The position numbers and the translations under genes are program-made. The notes beneath the pieces were generated by a model. The model was not told where the DNA came from, ran no database searches, and was given only the letters and a program-made list of their open reading frames with translations. A DNA stretch of 64,000 nt, from NCBI RefSeq assembly GCF_049943955.1, contig NZ_JBNFTW010000011.1:1-64000 (forward strand). The letters are read 5' to 3'. The stretch comes from Desulfosporosinus sp049943955 (GTDB lineage Bacteria > Bacillota > Desulfitobacteriia > Desulfitobacteriales > Desulfitobacteriaceae). Positions 51,616-60,160 of this stretch are shown here, piece by piece; position 1 is the first letter of the stretch; each line of letters opens with the position of its first letter.

Positions 51616-52843
51616 CTAAAAAAATAGACAAAGCAAACATAAGAATTGCCGCAAGACACGATATCACAAAAATAATTTGCCATACTGAATTTATTCCCCT
51701 TGAACCAATGTATACACCCATTAGTAAAGTTCCAAGTGATCCACCTATTGCATTGCTTATGTTACTTAAAGCACTAAATCGAGCTCTATAATTTCTCGGA
51801 CTATTATTAGCAACGTAAGTACCAAAATTTGTTGCCATAAGAATTTCTCCAAATGTCCATAAAATAGTAGATATGATGAAGAGGAAAAACGTATGGATTT
51901 CTCCTATCATGCCAAAGCCTATGGCATATAGAACGCCAGCTAAAACAAGATTTTTTATAGGCTTAACCCTTTTTGTCATAGTTGTAATCCACATCGTTGA
52001 GGTAATAACTGTTAAAGCATTGATACTCATAAGCCAGCCGAATTTTTCCGGGCCTTGAGCTAAAAATGTATTATCTAACATTATTGGCAGAGAAAATCTA
52101 TGCTGCGTATAAACGGCACTATAGATTATATAAATCATTAAGAGAATTATAATATGCGGTCTCTTATAAAGAGCCTTAAAAATATTCTCGGACTCATCCT
52201 TTTCTTCTTCAGTTACAGCTGCTTCGGCGGAAATAGAGTTAACTTCGCTGACATACCTTACAACAAGGATAACCGCAATAAATGACGTTAGAGCATCGCC
52301 TAAAAAAAGTAAGGGCAGAGAATGGTTAAATAGAAATCCTGCCACAATCGGACCTAAAGCCACTCCAACATTAATCCCTAAATAGTTTAAGGAATAGCCT
52401 AACTGTCTCTTATAAGGCGGTAATATATCTGCAATGATCGAATTAATCGAAGGCCTTACCGCTCCATTAAAAAAAGTAGCTAATAGAATACACAGTATAT
52501 TAATAGATGAATTATTTTGAAGAGCACAAGGTACAAGTAAAACACCGGCAATTGTTTGAGCTAATACATAAACTTTTTTTCTGCCCAGAAGGTCTGCAAA
52601 TTTTCCGCCAAAAAGAGAACCCGGAATTCTTACTAAAGATGCAACCATAACTATTACACCGGTAACTTCAAATGACAAACCCAGCTTTTGGGTTAAATAC
52701 AAGGTTAAAAACGGAAATACAAAATCTCCAAATCTGTTTACTATTTGAACTATAAAAAAAATATATATACTTTTAGGTAACCCTCTATAAGCATTTATCA
52801 AACTCTTACTGACACCTCTTTCAAGTAACGCTTCTTTAAGCAT
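51581..52843 (-). CDS. MFS transporter
   Basis: 420 residues, twelve membrane segments. MFS motif A is GGKFADLLGRKKVYVL, and the central loop (about 210-225) is charged. It resembles multidrug or sugar-efflux MFS proteins (MdtH/YttB-like). The last residues (DKPYSKRQKSC) read through the join with the MarR remnant, so the C-terminus may be altered. Start at 52843; ribosome site weak (TTCAAG region). Confidence 0.82.
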   Translation of the reverse strand: MLKEALLERGVSKSLINAYRGLPKSIYIFFIVQIVNRFGDFVFPFLTLYLTQKLGLSFEVTGVIVMVASLVRIPGSLFGGKFADLLGRKKVYVLAQTIAGVLLVPCALQNNSSINILCILLATFFNGAVRPSINSIIADILPPYKRQLGYSLNYLGINVGVALGPIVAGFLFNHSLPLLFLGDALTSFIAVILVVRYVSEVNSISAEAAVTEEEKDESENIFKALYKRPHIIILLMIYIIYSAVYTQHRFSLPIMLDNTFLAQGPEKFGWLMSINALTVITSTMWITTMTKRVKPIKNLVLAGVLYAIGFGMIGEIHTFFLFIISTILWTFGEILMATNFGTYVANNSPRNYRARFSALSNISNAIGGSLGTLLMGVYIGSRGINSVWQIIFVISCLAAILMFALSIFLDKPYSKRQKSC

Positions 52844-52998
52844 GAAAATGGCCCCGTAAGTTTTTTAACTGTTACGGCGCCATTGCCTTATAATGCAATG
52901 TTGATTTTGTATTTCCCATTTGTCAATTGATGTAGTGTTCTAGATTGTCGCTCTCTCGTAAGACATGTGAAATAGAAGGAGAACTTACGTGCTTATCG

Positions 52999-53175
52999 TT
53001 ATTTGAACGAAATAGTCGTTTTCGTGAAAGATACCTCCGGAAATTCTGATCTCGGGAACCCAGGATTGTTGTTAGAAAGCTCTTTACGTTTTGAAAGTAA
53101 TAAACAAATTTGCTCATCTATCTGGGCTAACTCTTCGCAATAATAATCAGTAGGTGGGCGAAATGGCATTCTCAT
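52999..53175 (-). pseudogene. Truncated gene, N-terminal 58 residues
   Basis: The frame starts MRMPFRPPTDYYCEEL and continues AQIDEQICLLLSKRKELSNNNPGFP. I recall longer proteins of this kind in Peptococcaceae, where a short chorismate-mutase-like helix pair (IDEQI..L...RKELS) is followed by a longer domain. Here it stops after 58 residues and nothing homologous follows. GGAGAGAAGG lies upstream. Confidence 0.45.
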
Positions 53176-53427
53176 CAAATTAATAACCTTCTCTCCGCTT
53201 AATTATTTGAATATTCCCCTCTCTACTATCTCCCGACGTGGCGGTTATACGAACATTGGATCATCTTACATAATTCCACAATTACCCTCTGTTTCCTGCA
53301 ATATGAATGAACTAAAAGAGCGTTCTGTTTTACAGTTGCGATTAAACGGGACGCGGGTGGGCAGCGGGTATTATAGTATAAATGGAGCGATTGGAATAAG
53401 AGTCAGAATACGAATTCAGGGATGTTA

Positions 53428-53628
53428 TTATTGAAAATGGTTGTTAGACTGCCGATGTAACTTAATCAGTTCATCCATCTTCTGTATCATCAACTTATCA
53501 TTTTCACCTTTGCGTTTTATATATCGTACAATATTTACTATCAAATAAGTAATAAGTGCAAAAAACAGAATTGGAAATATTACGATAAAGAGAGCAGTAT
53601 AATCAAATTGAATCGGGTTACCACCCAT
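53428..53628 (-). CDS. Small single-span membrane protein (DUF4083-like)
   Basis: 66 residues. One membrane helix (about 10-32), a basic stop-transfer RYIKRKGEN and an amphipathic tail IQKMDELIKLHRQ. GGGAGG lies seven bases before the ATG. A second protein of the same plan, 43 residues, is at 54987. Function unknown. Confidence 0.7.
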   Translation of the reverse strand: MGGNPIQFDYTALFIVIFPILFFALITYLIVNIVRYIKRKGENDKLMIQKMDELIKLHRQSNNHFQ

Positions 53629-53769
53629 ATAACGGTTCCTCCCATCTAAATTTAATTTAATTTAACTCACTTTATTTATCTAAGAGCCACTTCCCTGCTT
53701 GCTTTATAATATCTCATTAATATCTTATTAAGATTTCATTACGTTGATTTTTCCCGTTCTCATTAAACC

Positions 53770-53937
53770 CTAAAGATTTATAAACTGACATAATACAGTA
53801 AAGCCTTCAAATCCGACAAGCTTATCCTTTGGTTCGATTGGATAGCCTTCAATGATCTCCGCCCCTTGTGAAAAAGCATAATCCATTGCCCTTAGAATTA
53901 ATAGTTTCATCAATCCTTTATGCCTGTGGGCATCCAA
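53770..53937 (-). pseudogene. GNAT acetyltransferase remnant
   Basis: The frame reads RHKGLMKLLILRAMDYAFS, then GAEIIEGYPIEPKD. This is the acetyl-CoA loop and following strand of a GNAT protein (R/Q-x-x-G-x-G/L...). It lacks an N-terminal half and a start signal, and the family's last strand is missing too. It touches the stop codon of the PH-domain gene. Confidence 0.55.
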
Positions 53938-53941
53938 AATA

Positions 53942-54814
53942 TTAGTTCAGAGCAGTATTCTGTTTCCAAGCTTCTAATAATTTACTATAAAGTTGATCTG
54001 TTTCTCTTGGTTCCTCAGTATTCACGATCCTTAACCCGGACTTAACATTTATGAAAATGAAGGGGGGCTTTTGTGTATCGACAAATAATTTTGCTTGCCC
54101 AATCCCCTTTATTTTGAAATAGCCTTTCAATTTGCTTCCTAAACCGGAACCATTTGTTTTAAGCTGAATTTCAGGAATCTGGTCTTTTTTCGAGATACCA
54201 ACGATATCTGAGAGTTTAATCTCTTCCCCATATTCTCCACTAATCTTTATACTGCCATCCTGGATGGTATACTCAGCTGGCTTGCTGCTAAAATACAGGA
54301 GTGTACCTACACCACTCAAAGTTAAAACTGTGATAACAGTAACTAATCCAATGAACAATGTTTTTCTTGTCTTTCCTGAACCATCTCCTTTTGTGTTATT
54401 ACCGTTTATTATCACTGTTGGGTACTTGCTAACTATTAAGTTTATAAATCCTTCTTTATCTTGTGGCGAAATTATTACTATTTTGCCCGCCCCGTGTTTA
54501 ATCTGCAACCTGTCTAGTGAAAGGGCTGGTGACGATATTGGATTTCTTGTACCTTTTATTTCAGTTATTTCATTTAAAGCAATCGTCTGACGAATAGGAC
54601 CGCATCTAATCTTTAACTCATCGTCCGTCAATCGATATCCTGTTCCAAACCAAAGCCATGCGATAAATGCTACAATTAGTATATAGATAAATGTACCAGT
54701 TGGATCATATTGACCATTTGTTAATGGTATCCATGTGGTTAGAGCAAGTCCGGTAATTATTGGTAACCATAGCAGTAAACCAAGCCACATATCACGTTTA
54801 GATGAAAAGTACAT
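53942..54814 (-). CDS. Membrane protein with bacterial PH-like domains
   Basis: About 290 residues. Two hydrophobic segments near the N-terminus are followed by a PH-like stretch (TGYRLTDDELKIRCGPIRQTIALNEI in outline). A third membrane segment (about 165-185) precedes a second, similar beta domain (DGSIKISGEYGEEIKLSDIVGI). This duplicated PH-plus-membrane layout occurs in Gram-positive proteins of unknown role. The start at 54814 (MYFSSKRD) has GGGAG upstream. Confidence 0.68.
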   Translation of the reverse strand: MYFSSKRDMWLGLLLWLPIITGLALTTWIPLTNGQYDPTGTFIYILIVAFIAWLWFGTGYRLTDDELKIRCGPIRQTIALNEITEIKGTRNPISSPALSLDRLQIKHGAGKIVIISPQDKEGFINLIVSKYPTVIINGNNTKGDGSGKTRKTLFIGLVTVITVLTLSGVGTLLYFSSKPAEYTIQDGSIKISGEYGEEIKLSDIVGISKKDQIPEIQLKTNGSGLGSKLKGYFKIKGIGQAKLFVDTQKPPFIFINVKSGLRIVNTEEPRETDQLYSKLLEAWKQNTALN

Positions 54815-54986
54815 CTTTGATCTCCCTCTACTATTTCTCCAATGGATGAGCTTCCAGTTAGCGCCGAGCATAGTTTAATCCTCCAATAAGTGCAATGCGC
54901 ATCCATAGAATTTTGGATAGGATAAACCATTTCTAGTAAACAATTATAGCAAATTGATAAAAATATTAGCTGTTATTAAGTTCATT

Positions 54987-55118
54987 TCATTTCGACTCAA
55001 CATTACTTTTGAGTATTTTTTTTATTTCCTTTACATCGTCTGCAATTCGAAATACTTTATAATAAATTATGAATAAAATAATCATTGGTACAACAAAAAC
55101 GGCGATGTCGTTACCCAT
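54987..55118 (-). CDS. Tiny membrane protein, 43 residues
   Basis: The frame is MGNDIAVFVVPMIILFIIYY and then KVFRIADDVKEIKKILKSN. One membrane helix and an amphipathic tail, as in the 66-residue protein at 53428. GGGGGG lies seven bases before the ATG, which makes translation likely. Confidence 0.65.
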   Translation of the reverse strand: MGNDIAVFVVPMIILFIIYYKVFRIADDVKEIKKILKSNVESK

Positions 55119-55275
55119 GGGAATTCCCCCCTTCAAATACTTTAGATTATCCTAATATGGGTCACGAATAAGAATTAGGGGAACTTGACTTGTGACGTTA
55201 TATTCATAATGTTGCGAACTAACTTTCTCTTTAATATAATCCCTAAATTATTATAAGAAACCAATATCTTTAATC

Positions 55276-56310
55276 TCATTTTATAATTTCGAATTTAATC
55301 ATGCCATTTATCGAGGCAATAATAGCTTCTTCATTATTAGCAATCGGCTTCCAACCTAAAATTTTCTTAGCTTTTGTATTACTCACATTGCGGTTCACCT
55401 TCATTAGTAACGCTGTTGTTTCCGCCTGTTTGTTAGAAGAAGCGTTTGAATATATAACCGAATCAGGTAATGTCTCGACGGGAACCTTTCCTGTAATGCT
55501 TGGATATTTATTTTTCAACAATGCTGCAATTTCAGGCAAAGATATTTGACCGTCTGCCGATGCTATAAAACGTTGTCCATTTGCGTTAGGATTTGTCATG
55601 GCACGAATGTGTAAATCAGCCACGTCCCGAACATCAACAATGTTTAAAGGAATATTTGGAATAGCTTTCATCGACCCGTCTAATAAATGTTCTAGAAGCC
55701 CAAAACTACCTGAAATGTGAGCACTTAAAGAAGGTCCTAAAATAGCAACTGGGTTGATGGTGGCAAATTCTAAATTGCCACCGTCTTTCTTAATAAAATC
55801 CCAAGCTGCACGTTCTGCTAATAATTTTGATTTTTCATAAGCCGATAAACCTTTTTCATTTGGGTCAGTCCAATCTTCTTCTGTTGTAGTAGTATTCGGA
55901 TTTTTATTGCTAAATCCAACTGCACCAAAATTAGAAGTCATTACAACACGTTTTACATTTGCATTTCGAGCAGCTTTTAGCACACGAATTATGCCCTCCA
56001 CGGCAGGGCGCATTGCTTCAGTTTCATCTTTTTGGGACATCGCAGAAAAGATAGGTGATGCGACGCTAAATACATAGTCACAACCTTTCATGGCTTCATC
56101 CCAGTTATCATCTTTTAACAAATCTGCTTCAACAAATGTAAGGTTGTCAAAGGTGGTAATACCGTTAGATTTTAGTGTATCAATTACATTGTTTTTACTG
56201 CTAATGGAGCGAAGTGTGGTTTTTACACTGTAACCTTTTTGTAATAATTGAAGAATTATTTGCACACCGAGAAATCCTGTGCCACCAGTGACTAAAACAT
56301 TATTTTGCAT
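55276..56310 (-). CDS. Extended SDR: aldehyde reductase/dihydroflavonol reductase-like
   Basis: About 344 residues. NADP-binding GGTGFLGVQII, SVASPIF, catalytic YEKSK (Tyr-x-x-x-Lys) and VDVRDVADLHIRAM are typical. The family reduces aldehydes and ketones. The start at 56310 (MQNNVLVT) has GGAGG upstream. A divergent MerR gene and the 19-bp-spacer promoter between them indicate inducible expression, as in AdhR-type aldehyde responses. Confidence 0.86.
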   Translation of the reverse strand: MQNNVLVTGGTGFLGVQIILQLLQKGYSVKTTLRSISSKNNVIDTLKSNGITTFDNLTFVEADLLKDDNWDEAMKGCDYVFSVASPIFSAMSQKDETEAMRPAVEGIIRVLKAARNANVKRVVMTSNFGAVGFSNKNPNTTTTEEDWTDPNEKGLSAYEKSKLLAERAAWDFIKKDGGNLEFATINPVAILGPSLSAHISGSFGLLEHLLDGSMKAIPNIPLNIVDVRDVADLHIRAMTNPNANGQRFIASADGQISLPEIAALLKNKYPSITGKVPVETLPDSVIYSNASSNKQAETTALLMKVNRNVSNTKAKKILGWKPIANNEEAIIASINGMIKFEIIK

Positions 56311-56372
56311 ATTTAATGCCTCCATAAATATTTATCAATTCCTTGATAATTGATTTTCTACAATTTATACTC

Positions 56373-56403
56373 ATGTTAACACCTAGAGTTATCTCTAGGT
56401 CAA
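56373..56403 (-). promoter_or_regulatory. MerR-type promoter of the SDR gene
   Basis: On the minus strand -35 TTGACC (56398-56403) and -10 TAACAT (56373-56378) are 19 bp apart. The spacer region holds the dyad CCTAGAG/CTCTAGG (56382-56388/56393-56399). The layout matches AdhR/NmlR-type operators. Confidence 0.8.
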
Positions 56404-56445
56404 ACTTTTTTAACTTTAACGTATTAATGTAAAGGAGATTTAAAA

Positions 56446-56892
56446 TTGATTTATTCTATCAAAGATGTTGCAAAAATAACGGGTCTTTCCATATTTACGC
56501 TTCGATTTTATGATAAAGAAGGACTACTACCATTTGCCTCAAGAAATAAGTCGGGAATCAGAGTGTTTACCGAATCAGATATAAATCAGATTAAGACTAT
56601 TTGTTGTCTAAAGAATACTGGAATGCAAATTAAAGATATAAAAAAATATATTGATTTTTGTATGGAAGGTGCCGTTACTATAGATTCGAGGATAAAATTA
56701 TTCGTGGAACACCGAAAGATAATTATAAACCAAATAAATGCTCTTAATGAAAATCTCAAGCTCATTGATTCAAAACTTGAAATTTATACTTCTCCCAATG
56801 CTGTCGAAATCATTAATAAACAAATAAGGAACGTAGATGACGAAAAACGTGAAAATTGTTTACTGAGTCCTTTTTCCGAAATTAAACGATAG
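56446..56892 (+). CDS. MerR-family regulator (AdhR/NmlR-like)
   Basis: 148 residues. The winged helix (IKDVAKITGLSIFTLRFYDKEGLLPF) is followed by a coiled coil. Cysteines occur at CCLKNTGM and in the tail (ENCLL), a feature that could sense aldehydes or thiol stress. TTG start with AAGGAG upstream. Divergent from the reductase gene that it probably activates. Confidence 0.88.
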   Translation: MIYSIKDVAKITGLSIFTLRFYDKEGLLPFASRNKSGIRVFTESDINQIKTICCLKNTGMQIKDIKKYIDFCMEGAVTIDSRIKLFVEHRKIIINQINALNENLKLIDSKLEIYTSPNAVEIINKQIRNVDDEKRENCLLSPFSEIKR

Positions 56893-57024
56893 TCATTTGA
56901 AGAATAGTCTAAGCTCTTTACATCAAAATAGAAGGCTAGCTATGGAACCTCAACTTCTAATTATCCTACTGATGCAGCAGTCAAAAATATTAGCCCGCCC
57001 CTGGTAGTATTATTTTTAAGGAAT

Positions 57025-57195
57025 AAAATCACTTTCCTCATTAATTTGTCAACAATACTTAGAAAAAAGGAGAGTGATTTTTTATGCAATCAAACAAAAC
57101 CTGTAAGCCGGTCGAACAGTATCTCGGGTATCTAGTTATTATAAAAGGCGTTCAGAAAACACGATTAAAGAATACCGTACTGACTTATTAATGTC
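57025..57195 (+). pseudogene. Tyrosine recombinase (XerC/D-type) N-terminal remnant, frameshifted
   Basis: From ATG 57084 the frame reads MQSNKTCKPVEQYLGYLVII; shifting by one base after KG continues RSENTIKEYRTDLLM. That is the SAM-like N-terminal domain of XerC/D recombinases with one base lost. The rest of the gene is absent. AGGAG precedes the ATG but sits in a 14-bp stem (57025-57038/57068-57081) that would hide it. Confidence 0.6.
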
Positions 57196-57337
57196 AGCTG
57201 CCCTCTCGTGTTGAATATCTGTGGAGGACAGCTGTTTGAGTAGTTGGTAGGCTTAATAAGAATAATTAGCAGTTAATCAAAGGCTTATAAAGTAGCAACT
57301 AGAAGTTAGTTGATAATTAGGTTGTTACGGGCATTTG

Positions 57338-57369
57338 ATAAACTCAAGCTCTATTGGGCTTGAGTTTAT
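57338..57369. terminator. Terminator between recombinase remnant and sigma factor remnant
   Basis: 12-bp arms ATAAACTCAAGC/GCTTGAGTTTAT with an 8-nt loop. It follows the truncated sigma gene directly on the minus strand. Confidence 0.7.
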
Positions 57370-57375
57370 TACATT

Positions 57376-57585
57376 CTATAGATGCTTTGATTGGCCATTA
57401 AAGGTCTGTTTAGCTTGAAAGGCTTTTATGAAGGTTTCCTGTGCTAAGTCTTGAGCGATATGATAATCTCCTATCATACCGAAAATTAAGTTAATAATTT
57501 TGGCCTCGTTTTCTGAGATAATACTTTCAAATGAGAATTCGCTGCTTCTCTCATCAGGCCCATAAATATTTTCACGGATTTTCAT
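57376..57585 (-). pseudogene. ECF sigma factor, truncated after region 2
   Basis: 69 residues from MKIRENIYGPDE. ISENEAKIINLIFGMIGDYHIAQDL and AQETFIKAFQA form region 2 of an extracytoplasmic-function sigma factor. The frame ends at FNGQSKHL, where the family continues with a W-x-x-x-I stretch and region 4 for -35 binding. Without region 4 it should not work as a sigma factor. GGGGG lies upstream of the start. Confidence 0.65.
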
Positions 57586-57654
57586 TAATGTTCCCCCGTA
57601 TTTTATTTGATCCATATATTTTTGACGATAAAAATATATAAAAGATAGTTTTTT

Positions 57655-58104
57655 ATGCTATCTAAAATGGCATACCTTCGTCTAAAACAAAATAATAAAG
57701 GGTTTGTTTTATTATTGGAAAATGCTACAGGGTTTACAAAATCAAGTACTTTTAGAGCTTTTTCAAAAATGAATAAGGCTTGTTCTTCCGAATGTCAATG
57801 TTCATCACTGTGCCAATTATATATTACAAAAGAAATACTTAGTAGATCAGCGGATAGTGGTGAAAAAGTATCTACAGAAATCCCTAATGACATCCTGGTT
57901 ATGTTTAAATCGCTACCAATAATACCAGAACGCTATAATCAAATTGATCTGCACGATGCATTTGAAGCAGTACAAAACATTTGTGATAATTGCCCAAGTG
58001 ATCTACATAGTAAACACTGCGTTGTGAATGTTGTTTTAACGGGCTTGGGGGTTTTAGTTTACGGAAAGGAATTTATCACTGAAAAGGATCGACTAATTTC
58101 TTAA
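57655..58104 (+). CDS. Unrecognised Cys-rich protein
   Basis: 149 residues. Two cysteine groups, CSSECQCSSLC (about 43-53) and CDNCPSDLHSKHC (about 110-122), suggest metal binding. It is mostly hydrophilic with no clear membrane helix. Neither possible ATG (57655, 57667) has a good ribosome site; a hairpin AGATAG/CTATCT lies at the start. I do not recognise the family. Confidence 0.5.
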   Translation: MLSKMAYLRLKQNNKGFVLLLENATGFTKSSTFRAFSKMNKACSSECQCSSLCQLYITKEILSRSADSGEKVSTEIPNDILVMFKSLPIIPERYNQIDLHDAFEAVQNICDNCPSDLHSKHCVVNVVLTGLGVLVYGKEFITEKDRLIS

Positions 58105-58145
58105 CATTGATTATTTTTATACCTTAATTAATTAGTGTTTACAAT

Positions 58146-58180
58146 AAAAAATTGCACACTTTACTGTGTGCAATTTTTTA
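58146..58180. terminator. Bidirectional terminator between convergent genes
   Basis: Arms AAAAATTGCACAC/GTGTGCAATTTTT enclose a 6-nt loop, with A on one side and T on the other. It separates the Cys-rich gene and the CDGSH gene. Confidence 0.85.
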
Positions 58181-58207
58181 ATTATCGGGGAAGTATCATT
58201 AAAACCA

Positions 58208-58447
58208 TTAGAGGTTTTCGTGAGCCCCGTCGCAATAAGGAGGGTTATTGGTATGTTTACAAGCACATAAATATGCAGTTCCATCTTTTTCGGCTGTGAA
58301 TGCGGTTGGAGTAAAAGAAGTTCCTTCATGCGCTCCATTACAAAATGGCTGCTTATCGCTTTTCCCACAGGTACAGTAATAGTAAGTTTCCCCTTTCTTT
58401 AAATCAACAGGAATAGGTGATTTCTGAGCTATAACAGGTTTTTCCAT
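58208..58447 (-). CDS. Double CDGSH-type iron-sulfur protein
   Basis: 79 residues with two CDGSH motifs, CTCGKSDKQPFCNGAH (about 25-40) and CACKHTNNPPYCDGAH (about 61-76). Each should hold one [2Fe-2S] cluster with three Cys and one His. Such double-motif proteins carry electrons or clusters in bacteria. The ATG at 58447 follows AAGGAG by nine bases. Confidence 0.88.
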   Translation of the reverse strand: MEKPVIAQKSPIPVDLKKGETYYYCTCGKSDKQPFCNGAHEGTSFTPTAFTAEKDGTAYLCACKHTNNPPYCDGAHENL

Positions 58448-58614
58448 CAATGCTCACTCCTTAATTGTATATACTAAAAACATATCTGCGCTCTTATCTT
58501 GTGCATATTTAAATAGATTAATGCTTTTTTATATAAAGCTTTTGGTAATTAAATAAGAACTTAATCACTAGGGGAGCTTATCACTCGGTGTGACAAGCTC
58601 CCTTACATGAAGAT

Positions 58615-59007
58615 TTATTTTATTAAATGAGCATATAATGCTTTATTGCTTTCTACACAATTACCGCAACCCGTACCAACTTTCGTAACAGCCTGTACGT
58701 CTTCGAATGAACGAGCGCCTTTTTTTATTGCATTTATCATATCTTGAACAGTAACTTTCATACAGCCACAGATAATTTGATTTTCCTTAATTTTTTTACT
58801 TAATAATAGTTCATCCACAAGCTTTTTGTTGCTTTCAACGCAATTACCACAACCTGTACCTACTTTTGTAGCAGCTTGTACCTCATCAAATGAATTGGCA
58901 CCGCTTTTAATAGCATTCTTTATATCTTGTTCAGTAACGTTCATACACCCACAAATTACTTTGGTTTGTTCTTTTGCTTTAAAAAAAGATAGTATTGAAT
59001 TCAACAT
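58615..59007 (-). CDS. Tandem BFD-like [2Fe-2S] protein
   Basis: 130 residues formed by two nearly identical copies of a BFD domain. Each has CxC (C19/C21 and C80/C82) and CxxC about 32 residues later (C53/C56 and C114/C117) with TKVGTGCGNCVESNK in both. BFD domains pass electrons to bacterioferritin or sit on larger enzymes; a stand-alone tandem is less usual. Start with GAGGGG. Confidence 0.85.
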   Translation of the reverse strand: MLNSILSFFKAKEQTKVICGCMNVTEQDIKNAIKSGANSFDEVQAATKVGTGCGNCVESNKKLVDELLLSKKIKENQIICGCMKVTVQDMINAIKKGARSFEDVQAVTKVGTGCGNCVESNKALYAHLIK

Positions 59008-59090
59008 TTTTTACCCCTCACTTATATTTTGTTAGCATATTTTTAAATCAATTCATAGGTTAATAAAGAGTCAAGCTTTAAAGGCATTCT

Positions 59091-59423
59091 TTACTTCCGA
59101 TCAGCTTGTTGTTCGTAAATGAGTCTATCAACCGATACCGGCCCCGCACCTTCCATTGCTAAAAAGAGAGTAATAACAAATAGAGTAAAAATATATTCAA
59201 TGCCGTAATTAGCTCCATTAAGAAAGAAACCATTGGGCCAGTGGACTTTAAGCATTGCGACTAAGCTAACAATGGCAAGGCCAAGCGCTGCAGGGCGGGT
59301 TAATAATCCCAAAATGATTGCAATACTACCGAAAAACTCGATTAATATTGAAATTCCCGCTAATAATGGGGGAATATTTAATGTTTGAGAGAAGAATCCG
59401 ATGGTGCCTGACCAACCATACAT
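59091..59423 (-). CDS. DoxX-family membrane protein, N-terminus missing
   Basis: 110 residues, about 25 shorter than usual. The frame starts at MYGWSGTIGFFSQTL, which corresponds to the loop after helix 1; a TGA lies two codons upstream. Helices 2-4 (LLAGISILIEFFGSIAIILGLL and following) and the GAGPVSVDRLI end are intact. The visible ribosome site (GGAAAGG) serves a different frame, so expression is doubtful. Probably a damaged gene. Confidence 0.6.
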   Translation of the reverse strand: MYGWSGTIGFFSQTLNIPPLLAGISILIEFFGSIAIILGLLTRPAALGLAIVSLVAMLKVHWPNGFFLNGANYGIEYIFTLFVITLFLAMEGAGPVSVDRLIYEQQADRK

Positions 59424-59779
59424 TATTCATATTAATATTTCCTTTCCGTTTTTAGTTAAAGTCGTGGCGCGCCAACCAACTACATACATTAAGACGGGAA
59501 ACATTCATGAAGGATAGTTAAAAAGAGTTTGGGAATTAAATCCATTTATTTCAAAAAAATTTGAGTTCAAATATAAGAAGTGACAATGGCTTAAAAAGCT
59601 ATTTGTCACCGTACAAAACTTCTTAACTAGAAAACACAACAAAATCACTTAAAACCACACATTAGTAAGATTTTTTTATTGTAAAAGATTGACGATGTGC
59701 ATCTCTTGATGGAAAGCAATAGGGCAAACGGAAACATCATTGTTAGAATTCAACCCAGCTCTATCTTGATTTGCTTCCT
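59424..59779. other. Intergenic stretch without recognised gene
   Basis: AT-rich and without an ORF that has a start signal. It lies between the truncated DoxX gene and the macrodomain remnant. Nothing further can be named. Confidence 0.35.
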
Positions 59780-59896
59780 GTAAACAGTGCAATATTCGGC
59801 TGTTTTGCGCCTTGCCACGGCTGTATCGACAATGCGATCCATTCGACGGCGGGTTTACAGTTGTGTCAGGAGTGTTACCAGCTAATGAAAGAGTAG
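59780..59896 (+). pseudogene. Macrodomain (ADP-ribose hydrolase) remnant
   Basis: The frame reads GCFAPCHGCIDNAIHST, AGLQLCQECYQLMKE, then stop. This is the segment of the zinc-dependent macrodomain hydrolases (GCF.PCHGCIDNAIH.AAG.QLR.EC). Both ends of the gene are absent, and no start codon is present. Confidence 0.6.
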
Positions 59897-59915
59897 GGTT
59901 TTGAAGAACCCACAG

Positions 59916-60026
59916 GTATTTGAGTATGTTTTTAGCCTCTTGATGATTGCTCTTTACTTGTTGGTTCGAGGGGCTGGGCCTATCTCCATTGATAAAGTAA
60001 TCTATAACAAAGTGAGAAACAAATAA
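59916..60026 (+). pseudogene. DoxX C-terminal remnant
   Basis: VFEYVFSLLMIALYLLVRG and AGPISIDKVIYNK align with YGIEYIFTLFVITLFLAMEG and AGPVSVDRLIYEQ of the DoxX gene at 59091, which lies on the other strand. Only the last helix and tail remain. It follows the macrodomain piece by 20 bp. Confidence 0.55.
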
Positions 60027-60160
60027 GATATTTCAAATCCTGTATTGCATTAAGTATTGATTAGAAAAAATAATTAAAATTAAACAAAACACACTATCCA
60101 AAACCCTCTTCGCTACGTCGTAATTATGTATCTAAAGACAAAACGAAGGGGGGGTTTTAA

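Larger units (their letters stand above)
56893..57375. other. Gap with recombinase remnant and terminator
   Basis: No intact gene. It contains the XerC/D remnant with its hairpin (57025-57195) and the terminator at 57338-57369. Confidence 0.4.

Noticed and set aside
53207..53434. 75-residue plus-strand frame with Gly/Arg/Ile repeats
   Set aside because: No ribosome site and no family; it overlaps the promoter area of the small truncated gene.
58132..58368. 78-residue minus-strand frame
   Set aside because: It is a shifted frame within the CDGSH gene and runs through its terminator.
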